Positions 41,634-54,300 of a DNA stretch of 64,000 nucleotides are shown in pieces. Both the position numbers and the translations under genes were made by a program. The DNA is from Tubulanus polymorphus (taxonomy: Eukaryota > Nemertea > Palaeonemertea > Tubulaniformes > Tubulanidae), in NCBI RefSeq assembly GCF_964204645.1, contig NC_134025.1, positions 19,498,001-19,562,000 of the forward strand, read 5' to 3'. The notes under the pieces are model-generated. The model saw nothing but the letters and a program-made list of their open reading frames with translations, had not been told where the DNA came from and ran no database searches. Within the stretch, counting starts at the first letter, position 1. Every line of letters begins with the position of its first letter.

Positions 41634-42817
41634 TAGCCTATTGCTAGCGTCTCCTCTAATCGTTTCAGCTGACCGTTTGAATAATCAAAACATAGACAGA
41701 AAATGCAGGCCTCCAAGTAGAGATCCAGTTTTCAAAGACTACAAAGTCTTATCCTCACTACAGTCGAACCTCACTATAACGAACCTTGATACAACGATTT
41801 ATTGGATGTAAAAGACATAACATATTCAATCTCGCAATGAATACAAATAAGTATGGTTGTAACAATCGGCTTCGTCGTAACGAGTATAGTCGCTGTATTA
41901 AAAATAACCGCTGTGTTTCGTGAATGTAATTCCATAGACCACATGCACTTGGATGAGAAACATCGTACAGGTAAACGTCAACTCTGTTTGGGGGGTCCTT
42001 CTTTTCTGGCATCATTATAGACATCAGTAGATTGCTTTGTGTGTGTAAATGTGTTGAGTAAGGAATGACAATAATACCTGGAACGACTTATATACTGGTA
42101 TGCCTGATTACGAAAATTTAAAGTAGTTTTCTGTGTGTAACATGTTATCACTGATTAAAATATAAAAATGGAATAAAATCCTATAGTAGGTGTCACGTCG
42201 AGGTAACGGCAGATCACGTTGTTCATCTCGGATTCTCTTCTCACTGGTCGGGCCAACCCTCCGAGGGATCACATTATACATACAACAAATGTATCATTTG
42301 ACATAAGAAATATATCAATCGTGCAATCTGGAGGCATGAATACGTGAATATGACTTACCAGTATTGAAATTTCCTTTACATGCTAAACTTACAGCTTTAA
42401 GTATACATGTAGTATGGATCCAAGGTCGTGTTTGTAATCTGTTAATGTAATGAAAAGATGGCATTCTATTTCATTTGTATCTTTAGAATATCATAACATC
42501 CTATAATGATGAGATTACTTCCTCTCAAAATTGATCTAATCGGATGTGCGCACTGTGCGGTATGCCATCCAAAAACACCAATTTTGTACTGATAAAAATA
42601 CTGGAAATAAATCTACTCCACAAGATGCATGCATCCATTGTAAGAAGTTATCTAAATACGTACATGTACGATCTCTATATGCCGCATCAACAAACCTCAG
42701 TAAACTAACAAAACAAAATAGCAAATTATGAATTTAATAGTTTCTATTACATAAACCACCCAAATATTCCATTTAGAAACTACATAATGAATAAATATTA
42801 ATTTCTCATACATCATC
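41634..42817. other. intergenic, solitary transposon end
   Basis: At 41762 CAGTCGAACCTCACTATAAC resembles the terminal repeat of pogo/Tigger-like elements. No inverted partner was found nearby. The rest shows nothing recognisable. Confidence 0.4.
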
Positions 42818-43114
42818 ATGACCCAACACATCAACGTGGACTCATTCGAGAGTCATCTTGGAATCATTCAACAGTTATTCCGAGGTCATACATGGAAAAA
42901 GGTGGTGAAGGCTGCAAGACTAAAGGCTATGATGGATACCAATCCCACTAACATAACCCAGCTTATGACACAAGCTGTATTCCACAAGTTGGCAAAGCCT
43001 ATGCTTCCAGTCTTAACTAAGTGCAACTGGCCCGAGTTCAGCTATGATGCATCAGAACTTCTTACCAATCAGAGACAGCATACGTGTTGTACACAATATG
43101 TTAAACACTGTTAG
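42818..43114 (+). CDS. unrecognised ORF, 98 codons
   Basis: ATG at 42818 to TAG at 43112-43114. Composition looks protein-like (HLGIIQQLFRGHTWKKVVKA, MLPVLTKCNWPEFSYDASEL) and less AT-biased than random frames nearby. There is no domain I recognise, no clear promoter, and the ending (TCCTQYVKHC) may lie beyond a lost splice site. It could be one exon, a retrocopy fragment or chance. Confidence 0.28.
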   Translation: MTQHINVDSFESHLGIIQQLFRGHTWKKVVKAARLKAMMDTNPTNITQLMTQAVFHKLAKPMLPVLTKCNWPEFSYDASELLTNQRQHTCCTQYVKHC

Positions 43115-43633
43115 CGTCATTATAATGCTATAGTCAAACTTTCAAACAGTTTCGACGCATACTTAAGCCTCAGCATATTGGATAAAATCAGAACAAAAAG
43201 GATGAAAATGTGAAATTCGAATATCACAAGTATTCAAATTCATTCTCAAAATTTTCATCACCTGACCATCTATAGTCAGTTCAGTTGCCAGCAATCATAG
43301 CTGACATAAGCAGGGAAGCAACTGGCTGGATTTCATATCCCACTAGTTGCTGCAAATAAAGCACAACCGATACAAGCTGGGTTCTGATTGCATTTCCTCC
43401 CAGGCAGGTCAGTATCAGTGACTTTGTTGCTGACATAAAAAAATCTGAGATAAAATAATTACATTTCAATAAGTTTACTCTCGAGTCAAATCTTAACTGA
43501 TAACTGTGAAACCGGCTCTTGATGGTTAATGTAGGTGTGAATCTTTGACCTGGACCAATGCTTCAGACATGCCATACTACCTTCAAAAATCAATATACTA
43601 CAACAGAATGCGCTATAAACTCCTAAGCATGAA
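43115..43633. other. intergenic, nothing recognised
   Basis: No feature recognised between the preceding ORF and the MITE. Confidence 0.35.
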
Positions 43634-44099
43634 CAGCCAAAGCTCGTTATACCGCCAAATTCACCTATTGCCAAGAATTTCCTAGTGCACAGTTCATTTC
43701 GTATCTATGTGTATATGTATGTAAATAGCTCTTGTTATACCACCTCTCGCCCTCCGCCATAACGCCAACGAAATCCTAGAACAGTCCTATTCAAACTTAT
43801 AGAGAAAACATTCGTTGTTATACCGCCAACGATTTTTGGTCAACCATATTTCCTGTCTGTTATGTTAAGAATCGAAACATATGGTTAGCAGTATCACAAA
43901 TCTATTGTATCATTTTTTCTATTATCTAAATGAAATAAGCTAAGACCTTGAAGCTTCCTATATTAAGATTAATTGATGTCAATTCTGGATTTGGTCGATA
44001 GTCATGTCTTGCATACTATGTCAACTCTCATGATCGCCTTTTCGTTATACCGCCAAATTTTGACAGTCCCGGGGCTGGCGTTATAACGAGCTTTGGCTG
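43634..44099. mobile_element. MITE with 24-bp terminal inverted repeats
   Basis: Left CAGCCAAAGCTCGTTATACC and its inverted copy ending GAGCTTTGGCTG on the right (44076-44099). Inside, TTATACCGCCAA-like units recur at about 43735, 43818 and 44044. No coding capacity. The flanking duplication is not clear. Confidence 0.78.
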
Positions 44100-45072
44100 T
44101 GTATATAACTCAATCCACAAATTAACAAGGCCTAAATTCCTCAAATTGCACAAATTATGATTTTTCTATCAATTTTCGTCATCGAGTATCTGGTACTCAC
44201 TTTATCAGGGATATAAATGTGCCGCTTTGAAGATCTAATGTCTCATCCTAAAAAAATACTATCAAGTGAAGGCCCCATCCCCTATCATACCGGAAGAGAA
44301 TCATGCCATAAATCAATGTTTTCTAATCTGAAATCGATATAGTAGCTGCTATCATCAGTTTTTGAGTAAAGACGCATGTGAATTGATGATGAATGCAGCA
44401 AAAATTTGATGAGTTGCCCGCACATGAGAGCGTACTTTGAGCTGCGTTGAAAAATATCGAACATGTTAGATATTTGGCGAAAGGCAAAATTTCACGGACA
44501 AAATAGCCTCAGCATGTCCCCAATTATAATCAAAAACAATATCACACCATCTTCTAAAATTACTCAATTCCGTCTATGGCCAGATGGGCATCAATACAAC
44601 AAATGAATTGATGGATGGTTAACTGACAAAAAGTGAATTCAAAAGTGAATTCAAGTCCCATAAGGCTGAAAACCATGCCACCTCCAAAGATCCTCCGATT
44701 GATTGGTTATGGAGGAACTATTTGCAATACTGTTATGACTTATGATATCAGTGCAGTTCATTATTCATAGCTTTCAACATGTCATTTTTGGTGAACTAAA
44801 CAGTGCACATTAAACATATGAAAAATACATCACAAATTATTTCCACATCTATAGTATACAGTAAAATATGGATATGTGCTTGATCACTTGAGACCAATAA
44901 GTGGACCCTATAATAAATTGGTACTGTATTTTACGATTATTAATCCCCCAAGTAGTGAGCCAGAAAAAATAATAAGCATAAATGCACAAATAGACAATCA
45001 CGATTTATACTGTTGTATACTGTAAAAACAATCACAATGAATTGTAAACTTCAGAAAAACACAACAAAAACT
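44100..45072. other. intergenic, degenerate HINE fragment
   Basis: About 44565-44695 holds a decayed inverted family-1 end (ATTCCGTCTATGGCCAGATG to AAGTCCCATAAGGCTGAAAA). The rest is the downstream flank of the zinc-finger gene. Confidence 0.4.
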
Positions 45073-45381
45073 TTAAGCATCACTGATTTGAACAGTCTCA
45101 TCAACAGTCATATCATTTTGATTACTTTGCATTACTTCTATCATGTCGATTGAGGCCTGTTGTCCAGTGTCGGCCATCTGCATCAATTGTTGAAGTATTT
45201 GAACAGCAGCTTCATGCTGCGCTGAATTCTGAGAGTCTACAATCACTTCTGATTGTACTTGATCCATTCCAACAGGCATTACAAGTATTGTTGTGGTTTC
45301 TTCTTCACTGTTCAGTCCTTGAGCTACTTGGTTGACCACTTCTACTGTCGACTCATCAACTATCAGTGCGCCATCTTCAGT
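45073..45381 (-). CDS. zinc-finger gene terminal exon
   Basis: 309 bp from a TTGCAG acceptor to TAA at 45073-45075. It encodes 102 residues, acidic and rich in Gln, Val, Met and Thr (VQILQQLMQMADTGQQAS), of the kind found in activation regions. It has no finger. Phase 0 agrees with the upstream exon. Confidence 0.87.
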   Translation of the reverse strand, partial: TEDGALIVDESTVEVVNQVAQGLNSEEETTTILVMPVGMDQVQSEVIVDSQNSAQHEAAVQILQQLMQMADTGQQASIDMIEVMQSNQNDMTVDETVQISDA

Positions 45382-48300
45382 CTGCAATCATCAATATCAC
45401 TTACTATCAAAAGGAAATTGGAATTCAAATTTCAAAAATCCTATGTGCAGCCTTTCTTAGAAGCTGCGCTGAATTCGTTTTTTCTGCAATATCTTAGTGA
45501 CTATATATTGTATTCTATTATTGCAATCATTAATAAAGATTATCTACTACAATTCTTTATTTGTTTGTTAAATGCACTAGCGGGCAGACGTATTCTTTCG
45601 GAATAAGACAAAATGTCAAGTGTCAATATACCAAACATGTACACAAATTATTGAATTGATCTACGGGTCCAGGGACAACATGCCCACTTGAGAAGTGGTA
45701 CTGAAATGCTCAACAATCTGGCAATATCAATATTTACAACGCCTCCTTGTAAAAAGCATAATAAAAGCAAATCACATTGAAACTGAACACAATCACAGAA
45801 GATATCATGGGCTACCACTGTGCAATGACTCCTGGTTGCGACTATCCCACCAGACGGCATGAATAACACAAGGAGCCTATCGGCTTATATAGCAATAGAA
45901 GCTGAATATCTAGGGGTGCCCCCTTGTGGCCAAATCCAAAAGGGCTTTGTACTTTGTAGGTATTGGTCCATAGAACATTCATACCAAATTTGGAATTGAT
46001 CTGATTAAAACTGTAGGACTAGTAGCGAATTGAAGCAAAAGTTGACGGACGGACGGACGGACGGACGGAATAATCCCCCTAACCCATCAGCTCTGCTGAC
46101 CTTCGGTCACAGCGGAGCTAAAAAGGACAACCCAATCAAAATTTTGTCTATTCTCCACTTATTTCTATTTAGATCATTAACCCCTACATCTCAAATTATG
46201 TAAATTACATTTCTCAATGAACTCACATTGACCTTCAAGGTTGATATTAATCGTTAAAATATTCATTTGTCATTCATTCACCGAGATTTTAAGATGGTTG
46301 CCAATCGTGTAACCATCACGTAAATAACCCCGCGATGAGCTGGTGTCGGGGTCGGTGATTATATTAACCAGAATGATTCTAGAAACAATGTATCAGTCAT
46401 AGTTAGAAAAGAGGCAACGAGCAGGCTTAACGCGTTGAATATTCCCAACTGCTCAACTGAGTTCAACTGATCGTTTGATGACTCAAATAAGCAGACAACG
46501 CGCCCCCCCCCCCCAATTGCAAGATTGTCATTTTATACACAAGAGCTAAGAATTTTCCCCCCAAAAACAGTTTTTTGTACAATTTTAACAAAGTTGACCA
46601 TGTCATCGATAGAGGTTCGCCATATCTTCGATCGCATCGAGTATACATCGTTTCGGCCGAGAACCAATGAAACAGATGCTCACATAAAAAAACATACTGC
46701 GATTTTACATAATTGGCTCAATGTGAACTTCAATATCGCTGACAACGGTAAACCAAAAATATCATGACAATCCATCGAAGCATCTTTAAATTCTCAGAAT
46801 AGCAGGATTCTGTGTATGGACAAGACAGTAGAAATGGTTGATTTCTAATAATAAAAGGATTTGAAGATGCAGGGACGAAGTGGGCTTAAAGTGTCAAGAA
46901 TTGAGTAAACAATATCTATTAATACTCACTGTTGTTATATGATTAATGAGTGTCTGTGGATGGATAAGTTTGTTTGTTTCATCCAAATTCACTATTGCTT
47001 GCGGTAAAGCAGCAATTGCATTTTCTTGATGGTGTTTGTGTTCCTTCACCATATGTCTATGAACAGTGCTGCGATGTTTTGCCCGAAACGGACAATAGAA
47101 GCATTGATGCGGCATTTCCCCTGTGTGTACCGGTAGATGATGCTTCAATATTGTCGCAGTTTTGAAACTTTTACCGCATGTTTCACATTTATAGCGGCGT
47201 GTCGTTTCGTCGCTCGTATGCGAGTTACGTATATGAGACGTCAACGTTTTTTGATCGCGGGCTCGGAAATAACAACTCTCATACGTGCACACATAAGGCC
47301 GGTGTTCTGTGTGAGTTCGAAGATGCGTTTTCAATGCTTGCTCCTGCATTGTTCCGTACGGACAAAATGAGCACCGGAACTTCTTCGGATCGTGACGTTT
47401 TTGCACGTGACACTTTAAATATAGTCGATCGGTTGTTTCGAAGCCACAAATCTCACAACGTAATATCGGGTTATTACTGTGCTTTCTGCGACGGTGGTTC
47501 ACAACGCTACTTGGATTTTTAAACTGTTGTCCACAAATATCGCACATAGCCATTTTTCCATCAAACTTATGAACCATGAAGACATGTTTTTGTAGATTGT
47601 TTTTCTGTGGAGCACGATATTTACAGTATGGGCATGGAAATCCTTTATTCTGTAATGAATAATAATTACACATTGGGTTCATGAGGACATGTTATTCATA
47701 AATAATCAGTCTTTTCATCATCTTATGATCTGTTTACACACTTATTTTGTTTCATCGGAAGCGAAATTGTAGCTAAAAAATACAAACCTCATGTTTAATC
47801 ATTCTATGACTTTTCAGCGCGAATGAATGTTTAGCAACATAACCACACACCTCACAGCTATGACAAAATAAAGAAAACATGAATTATAATCACATTCTGC
47901 ATAATATGGTATTTACTAAGTGTATTTGTTTTAAGTAGCACACTTCAAATATGGTTTGTAGGCATTTTGGTAAAACTTAGCTAAGGCCACACCAAAAGAA
48001 CACCCTTTTCTGGGACCGACTTGATATTTCGCCATTTCGATTAATCATTTTCAGAATAAAACAAAATTGCCTACCGCCCTTTTTCAAAATTGTGGGCGAA
48101 ATAACTTTTTTCATAAATATATATGTGGGTAAATGTTTTTATCTTCTTAATCAAATCGTGATGTTGGCATTGAGATCAACATCATATAAATATCTTATAA
48201 CATCGGATTTAACAATTTGATTCTGAAAATGATACAGCCATGCTCAAACCACTTAGCTAATAAGACATTGATGGCAACCTTGGATTGTTAAATAAGGGGA

Positions 48301-51300
48301 ATTCCGTGAAATATGTTCAAAATTTGGTCCGGTAAAAAAGTATTTATGGCAACCAACCCATTTTCAGAAGTAAACCCGAAATTTTATTATCTATAAAAAT
48401 AAAAATAAATTGCTTATGGGCAAAGTGTGGTTTACCTTGAAAGCTAGAGGTTGTTTGGAGTAAGGGCATTACTGGAAAAATCTTTTAAATTTGTGACTTC
48501 AAAGTTCTAGAAGTTTATATTGTATTTTATCTTTCTTAAAGAATTATTTTGTAGTCAAATAGGACCAAAGATAAACATTTGTTTATGGTCTATGTCCAAA
48601 ATTTCGTAGGGTACAGGTAGGGGCGGCAGGGAAACTATTTTATATTTTCAAAAAGTTATTTTTCACAATATGAAAAAATATTCAAATAAAATCCATATGA
48701 TGTCACATATCAGAGGGTGGCTGAATATTGAGTCTTGGGAACGAACCTCTTCCAATGTATGGACGCGGAAGCTAAAACACCGTAGTATTAGATTGTATTA
48801 AATCCTGGAATTTACCACTTCAATATTCAGACCTCGACCTATAGCTATAGTTTGCTGCTTAGTATTTTCAGGTCACAAGAAATTACAATTTATTACAAAT
48901 CCTATCCAACAGAAAACACAGCGCTCATCTTCAGCTACAATGATTATTCAGACTGTTATCATACCAAAGTGCACGCACCAAGCATCACCATATAGTATGA
49001 GTGTGTGTTTGTATGTGCAACAGTCTAATGTCTAGCACTCCTGCGCACATGGAGGCCTTGTGTAATAACGTTCGCTTCACATTAATGTCAATCAACACAA
49101 TCACTGGGTATTAAAATGAAACAATACCTATGGCGATATGTGAAATAATTAGGGTTTTCTGTTATTTCACAGAAAACCCTATTGATATCCGCGTGATTAT
49201 TATTATTATTATTTTCTTCCACACTATTTTTACCAAAAGAACATAGGCTTTGTTACCTTACCGCTGTTTCATATACAATCCATATAATATCGTTCAGCTC
49301 ACTGAGATCTACAAATAGCCCGCGTGTTTTTCACGAATCATCGTTACAAAAGCGCTGTCGGGCCGTAAACATCGAAAATTTAGCCCCATTCAATGGGGCG
49401 ACATGTTTTTCGAGTCGCCATCCCGAAATCAACCCGCAGGCCGACTGTCACTTCGATTACCAATTCAAGTATAAATGAACTAATTTATTGCCGCAGACTT
49501 CACATTCAGTTGCGGTCTTCAAACAGTGATTTTAACAATAGCCCATTTTCCTCATCAAATCATATTACCGATACACTGGAAATTTACTACTTTAGATTTT
49601 AAAAGCACTGTCGAGCCGTAAACATCGACGAATCGACGTGTGTTACTACATCGTCGTTCCGGGGATCAGCTGCGAGTTTCTCCTCATCATGAACCTACGT
49701 GAAGTGAGCCTGTTATTCCAGCCTCGTATTCAGATATAGTGTGTACACACTGTACAGCTGCCTGTAGATACTGGTTGACATGAAATGTATAACTTAGCAT
49801 GACGGAGCGATGATAACTAACGTTAACGTTAGTATATAGCATCGGATACTGATACTCAAATTTCTCTGAAACAAAAACTCCAGGTTTCGTAAAAACTGAG
49901 TATATTACTGAGTAGGCTCGATTGTTCAAGTAGATATATAAAGTAAATGTCTGTGCATCGATTTGTTCAGGTATTATTTCAACTCACGATTGCATCATTC
50001 CGCGACAATTCATTATTTTGGTTTTATCGCCCGCGACAATTCAATATTTTGGTTTTATCGCCCGCGATAATTCATTATTTTGGTTTTATCGCCCGCGACA
50101 ATTCAATATTTTGTTTTTATCGCCCGCGACAATTCATTATTTTGGTTTTGTCGCCCGCGACCATTCATTATTTTGGTTTTATCGCCCGCGTCAATTCATT
50201 ATTTTGGTTTTGTCGCCCGCGACAATTCATTATTTTGATTTTGTCGCCCGCGACGATTCAATATCTTGTTTTTGTCGCCCGAGACGATTCATTATTTTGG
50301 TTTTATCGCCCGCGACAATTCATTAGTTTGGTTTTATCGCCCGCGACAATTCATTAGTTTGGTTTTATCGCCCGCGACAATTCATTAGTTTGGTTTTGTT
50401 GCCCGCGACAATTCAATATTTTGGTTTTGTCACCCGCGAAAATTCAATATTTTGGTTTTATCGCCCGCGACAATTCATTACTTTGGTTTTATCGCCACCG
50501 ACAATTCATTATTTTGGTTTTTTTCTCGCCCGCGACAATTCATTATTTTGCTTTTATATTTTGTTTTTGTCGCCCGCGACAATTTTCTTTTTTGGTTTTA
50601 TCGCCTGCACAATTCAATATTTTTGTTTTATCGCCCGCGATTATTCATTATTTTGGTTTTGTCGCCTGAGACAATTCATTATTTTGGTTTTAACGCCCGC
50701 GACAATTCATTATTACGGTTTTATTGCCCGCGACAATTCATTATTTTGGTTTTGTCGCCCGCGACAATTCACCATTTTGGTTTTGTCACCAGCGACAATT
50801 CACCTTTTTGGTTTTGTCGCCCGCGACAATTCACCATTTTGGTTTTGTCGCCCGCGACAATTAACCATTTTGGTTTTGTTGCCCGCGACAATTCATTATT
50901 TTGGTTTTATCGCCCGCGACAATTCATTAATTTTGATTTATCGCCCGCGACAATTCATTATTTTTGTTTTGTCGCCCCGACAATTCTTTTTTTGGTTTTG
51001 TCGCCCGCAACAATTCAATATTTTGGTTTAGTCGCCCGCGAAAATTCAATATTTTGGTTTTGTCGCCCGCGATAATTCATTATTTTTCTTTTATCGCCTG
51101 TGACAATTCAATATTTTGGTTTTATCGCCCGCGATAATTCATTATTTTGGTTTTGTCGCCCGAGACAATTCATTATTTTGGTTTAATCGCCCGCGAAAAT
51201 TCTATATTTTGGTTTTATCGCCCGTGATAATTCATTATTTTGGTTTTATCGCCCGCGAAAATTCATTATTTTGGTTTTATCGCCCGCGACAATTCAATAT

Positions 51301-54300
51301 TTTGGTTTTATCGCCCACGACAATTCATTATTTTGGTTTTATATTTTGTTTTTATCGCCCGCGCCAATTATTTTTTGGTTTTGTCGCCCGCTACAATTCA
51401 ATATTTTGGTTTTGTCGCCCGCGACAATTCATTATTTTGGTTTTATCGCCCGCGACAATTCAATATATTTGTGTTTTATCGCCCACGACAATTCATTATT
51501 TTGGTTTTATATTTTGTTTTTATCGCCCGCGCCAATTATTTTTTGGTTTTGTCGCCCGCGACAATTCAATATTTTGGTTTTGTCGCCCGCGACAATTCAT
51601 TATTTTGGTTTTATCGCCCGCAACAATTCAATATTTTGTTTTTATCGCCCGCGACAATTCATTATTTTGGTTTTATCGCCCGTGATAATTCATTATTTTG
51701 GTTTTATCGCCCGCGAAAATTCATTATTTTGGTTTTATCGCCCGCGACAATTCAATATTTTGGTTTTATCGCCCGCGACAATTCATTATTTTGGTTTTAT
51801 CGCTTGCGACAATTCATTATTTTGGTTTTGTCGCCCGCGACAATTCAATATTTTGGTTTTGTCGCCCGCGACAATTCATTATTTTGGTTTTATCGCCCGC
51901 AACAATTCAATATTTTGTTTTTATCGCCCGCGACAATTCATTATTTTGGTTTTATCGCCCGTGATAATTCATTATTTTGGTTTTATCGCCCGCGAAAATT
52001 CATTATTTTGGTTTTATCGCCCGCGACAATTCAATATTTTGGTTTTATCGCCCACGACAATTCATTATTTTGGTTTTATATTTTGTTTTTATCGCCCGCG
52101 CCAATTATTTTTTGGTTTTGTCGCCCGCTACAATTCAATATTTTGGTTTTGTCGCCCGCGACAATTCATTATTTTGGTTTTATCGCCCGTGACAATTCAA
52201 TATTTTGGTTTTATCGCCCACGACAATTCATTATTTTGGTTTTATATTTTGTTTTTATCGCCCGCGCCAATTATTTTTTGGTTTTGTCGCCCGCGACAAT
52301 TCAATATTTTGGTTTTGTCGCCCGCGACAATTCATTATTTTGGTTTTATCGCCCGCAACAATTCAATATTTTGTTTTTATCGCCCGCGACAATTCATTAT
52401 TTTGGTTTTGTCGCCCGAGACCATTCATTATTTTGGTTTTATCGCCCGCGACAATTCATTATTTTGGTTTTGTCGCCCGCGACAATTCTGTAGTTTGGTT
52501 TTGTCACCCGCGACAATTATTTTTCAGTCCACTTGGGACTTTAGTCCCAGCGGGCTATTGCGTTCACTTTTCGTCCGTCCGTCCGTCCATAGACGGAATC
52601 CAGTTATTTTGGGAAGTTTTGAAGACGCTTCAAGGTAATGTCTTGATATTTGGTTTATACATGTATCTACCCTAGACACATCGTCAGCCCAAAAACTGGC
52701 CCTGTCAGATTCAAGATGGCCGACTGGCAGCCATTGTTGTTTGCCAAAATCAGCACTTTTTAAACATTTTCGAAGTTTTCGTGGGAAATTTTGAAGACGC
52801 TTTGATCAATTACCTTGATCTTTCGTTTATATTTGAATCTACCAAAGGCCCATCAGCATAAGAAAATTGGGTCGATCTGACTCAAGATGGCCGTCCTATG
52901 ACCTTTTTAGTGCCCAAAAATGTCAATTTTGGCCAGAATTCTAGGTCACGTAGCTTCCTACTGGTTTGCCATTTCTCATTGCAATTGCTGATGGGTATTC
53001 TTTAGAGAGGGATGTTTTATACCTGGGACAGGTATCTTTGATCAGCCAATTATGACGCAATTGGCGGCCATCTTGGTGTCATCAGTACTCATTCGTAGGT
53101 GGGAAAAAGTTTTTCCACATTAAATTGATACCTAAGCATATTGCGTTACTATATTCAATTGGAAAGTTGTTGCCCATAACGTGTTCTATGATTTTGGTGA
53201 GTTTCAAGGTCATTGGTTTTTTTATGTGGCCATCAGGGGGCATTGAATAATACAATAACTTAGTATTGCTATATTTGTGCCAAGGCATATTTTGTTACCA
53301 TGATCAATTGCAAAGTTGTAGTTCATGACATCGTCTATGATTGTGGTGAGTTTTTAAGGACATTAGTTATTCCATATAGTCACCAGGGGGCGTTGAATAG
53401 TAGAATGGCTTAGTATTTCCTTATTAGATTGGTACCTAGGCATATTTTGTTACTATGATCAATTGCAAAGTTGTATTTCATGACATGTACTACGATTGGG
53501 GTGAGTTTTTAAGGTCATTGGGTTTTGCATATGGTCACCAGGGGGCGTTGAATAGTAGAATAACTTAGTATTTCCATATTAAATTGGTAACGAGGCATAT
53601 TTTGTTATCACAATCGATTACAAAATCATAGCTGCTCACATGTTCTATGATTGTGGTGGGTTTCAAGGTCATTGGTTTTTGTATATGGTCACTAGAGGGC
53701 GTTATGTATTGAAATTGTTAGATTGTTGAGCATTTGAAACCACTTCCCAAGTGAGCATGGTGTCCCTGGACCCCTAGTTTGGTTTTGTCGCCCGCGACAA
53801 TTCATTATTTTGGTTTTGTCGCACGCAACAATTCAATATTTTGTTTTTGTCGTCCGTGACAATTCATTATTTTGGTTTTATCGCCCGCGACAATTCAATA
53901 TTTTGGTTTTATCGCCCCCGACAATTCATCATTTTGGTTTTATTGCCCGCGACAATTCATTATTTTTGTTTTGTCGCCCGTGACAATTCAATATTTTGGT
54001 TTTATCGCCCCCGACAATTCATCATTTTGGTTTTATTGCCCGCGACAATTCATTATTTTTGTTTTGTCGCCCGTGACAATTCAATATTTTGGTTTTGTCA
54101 CCCGCGACAATTCATAATTTTGGTTTTGTCACCCGTGGTTTGTCGGAACATTAAGTTTTTTGGTCGAACAGTGTGTTAAGGTCGTTTTGGAAATTTACTC
54201 GGTCTGGTATATTTTGGATTACTGTGTATGTCATTTGTCAGGACATTAAACAGAAGACGACTTAGGATACTACCTTGCGTGACTCCACTAGCTAGACCGT

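Larger units (their letters stand above)
45382..46929 (-). other. zinc-finger gene last intron
   Basis: It contains the third-family HINE-like element (45661-46120), a poly-C run at about 46502-46514 and the copy-1 'MSSxEVRH' ORF (46600-46767, + strand). Confidence 0.6.

Noticed and set aside
45150-45606. Plus-strand open frames near the last zinc-finger exon
   Set aside because: Antisense to that exon or AT-rich intron, with no independent support.
47137-47522. Plus-strand open frames over the zinc-finger exon
   Set aside because: They are antisense shadows of the seven-finger exon.
50018-52675. Open frames of 417 and 455 codons rich in Phe, Trp, Arg and Asp
   Set aside because: They come from a 31-bp satellite lacking stops in all phases; the same peptide appears in all three frames. 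They are not genes.
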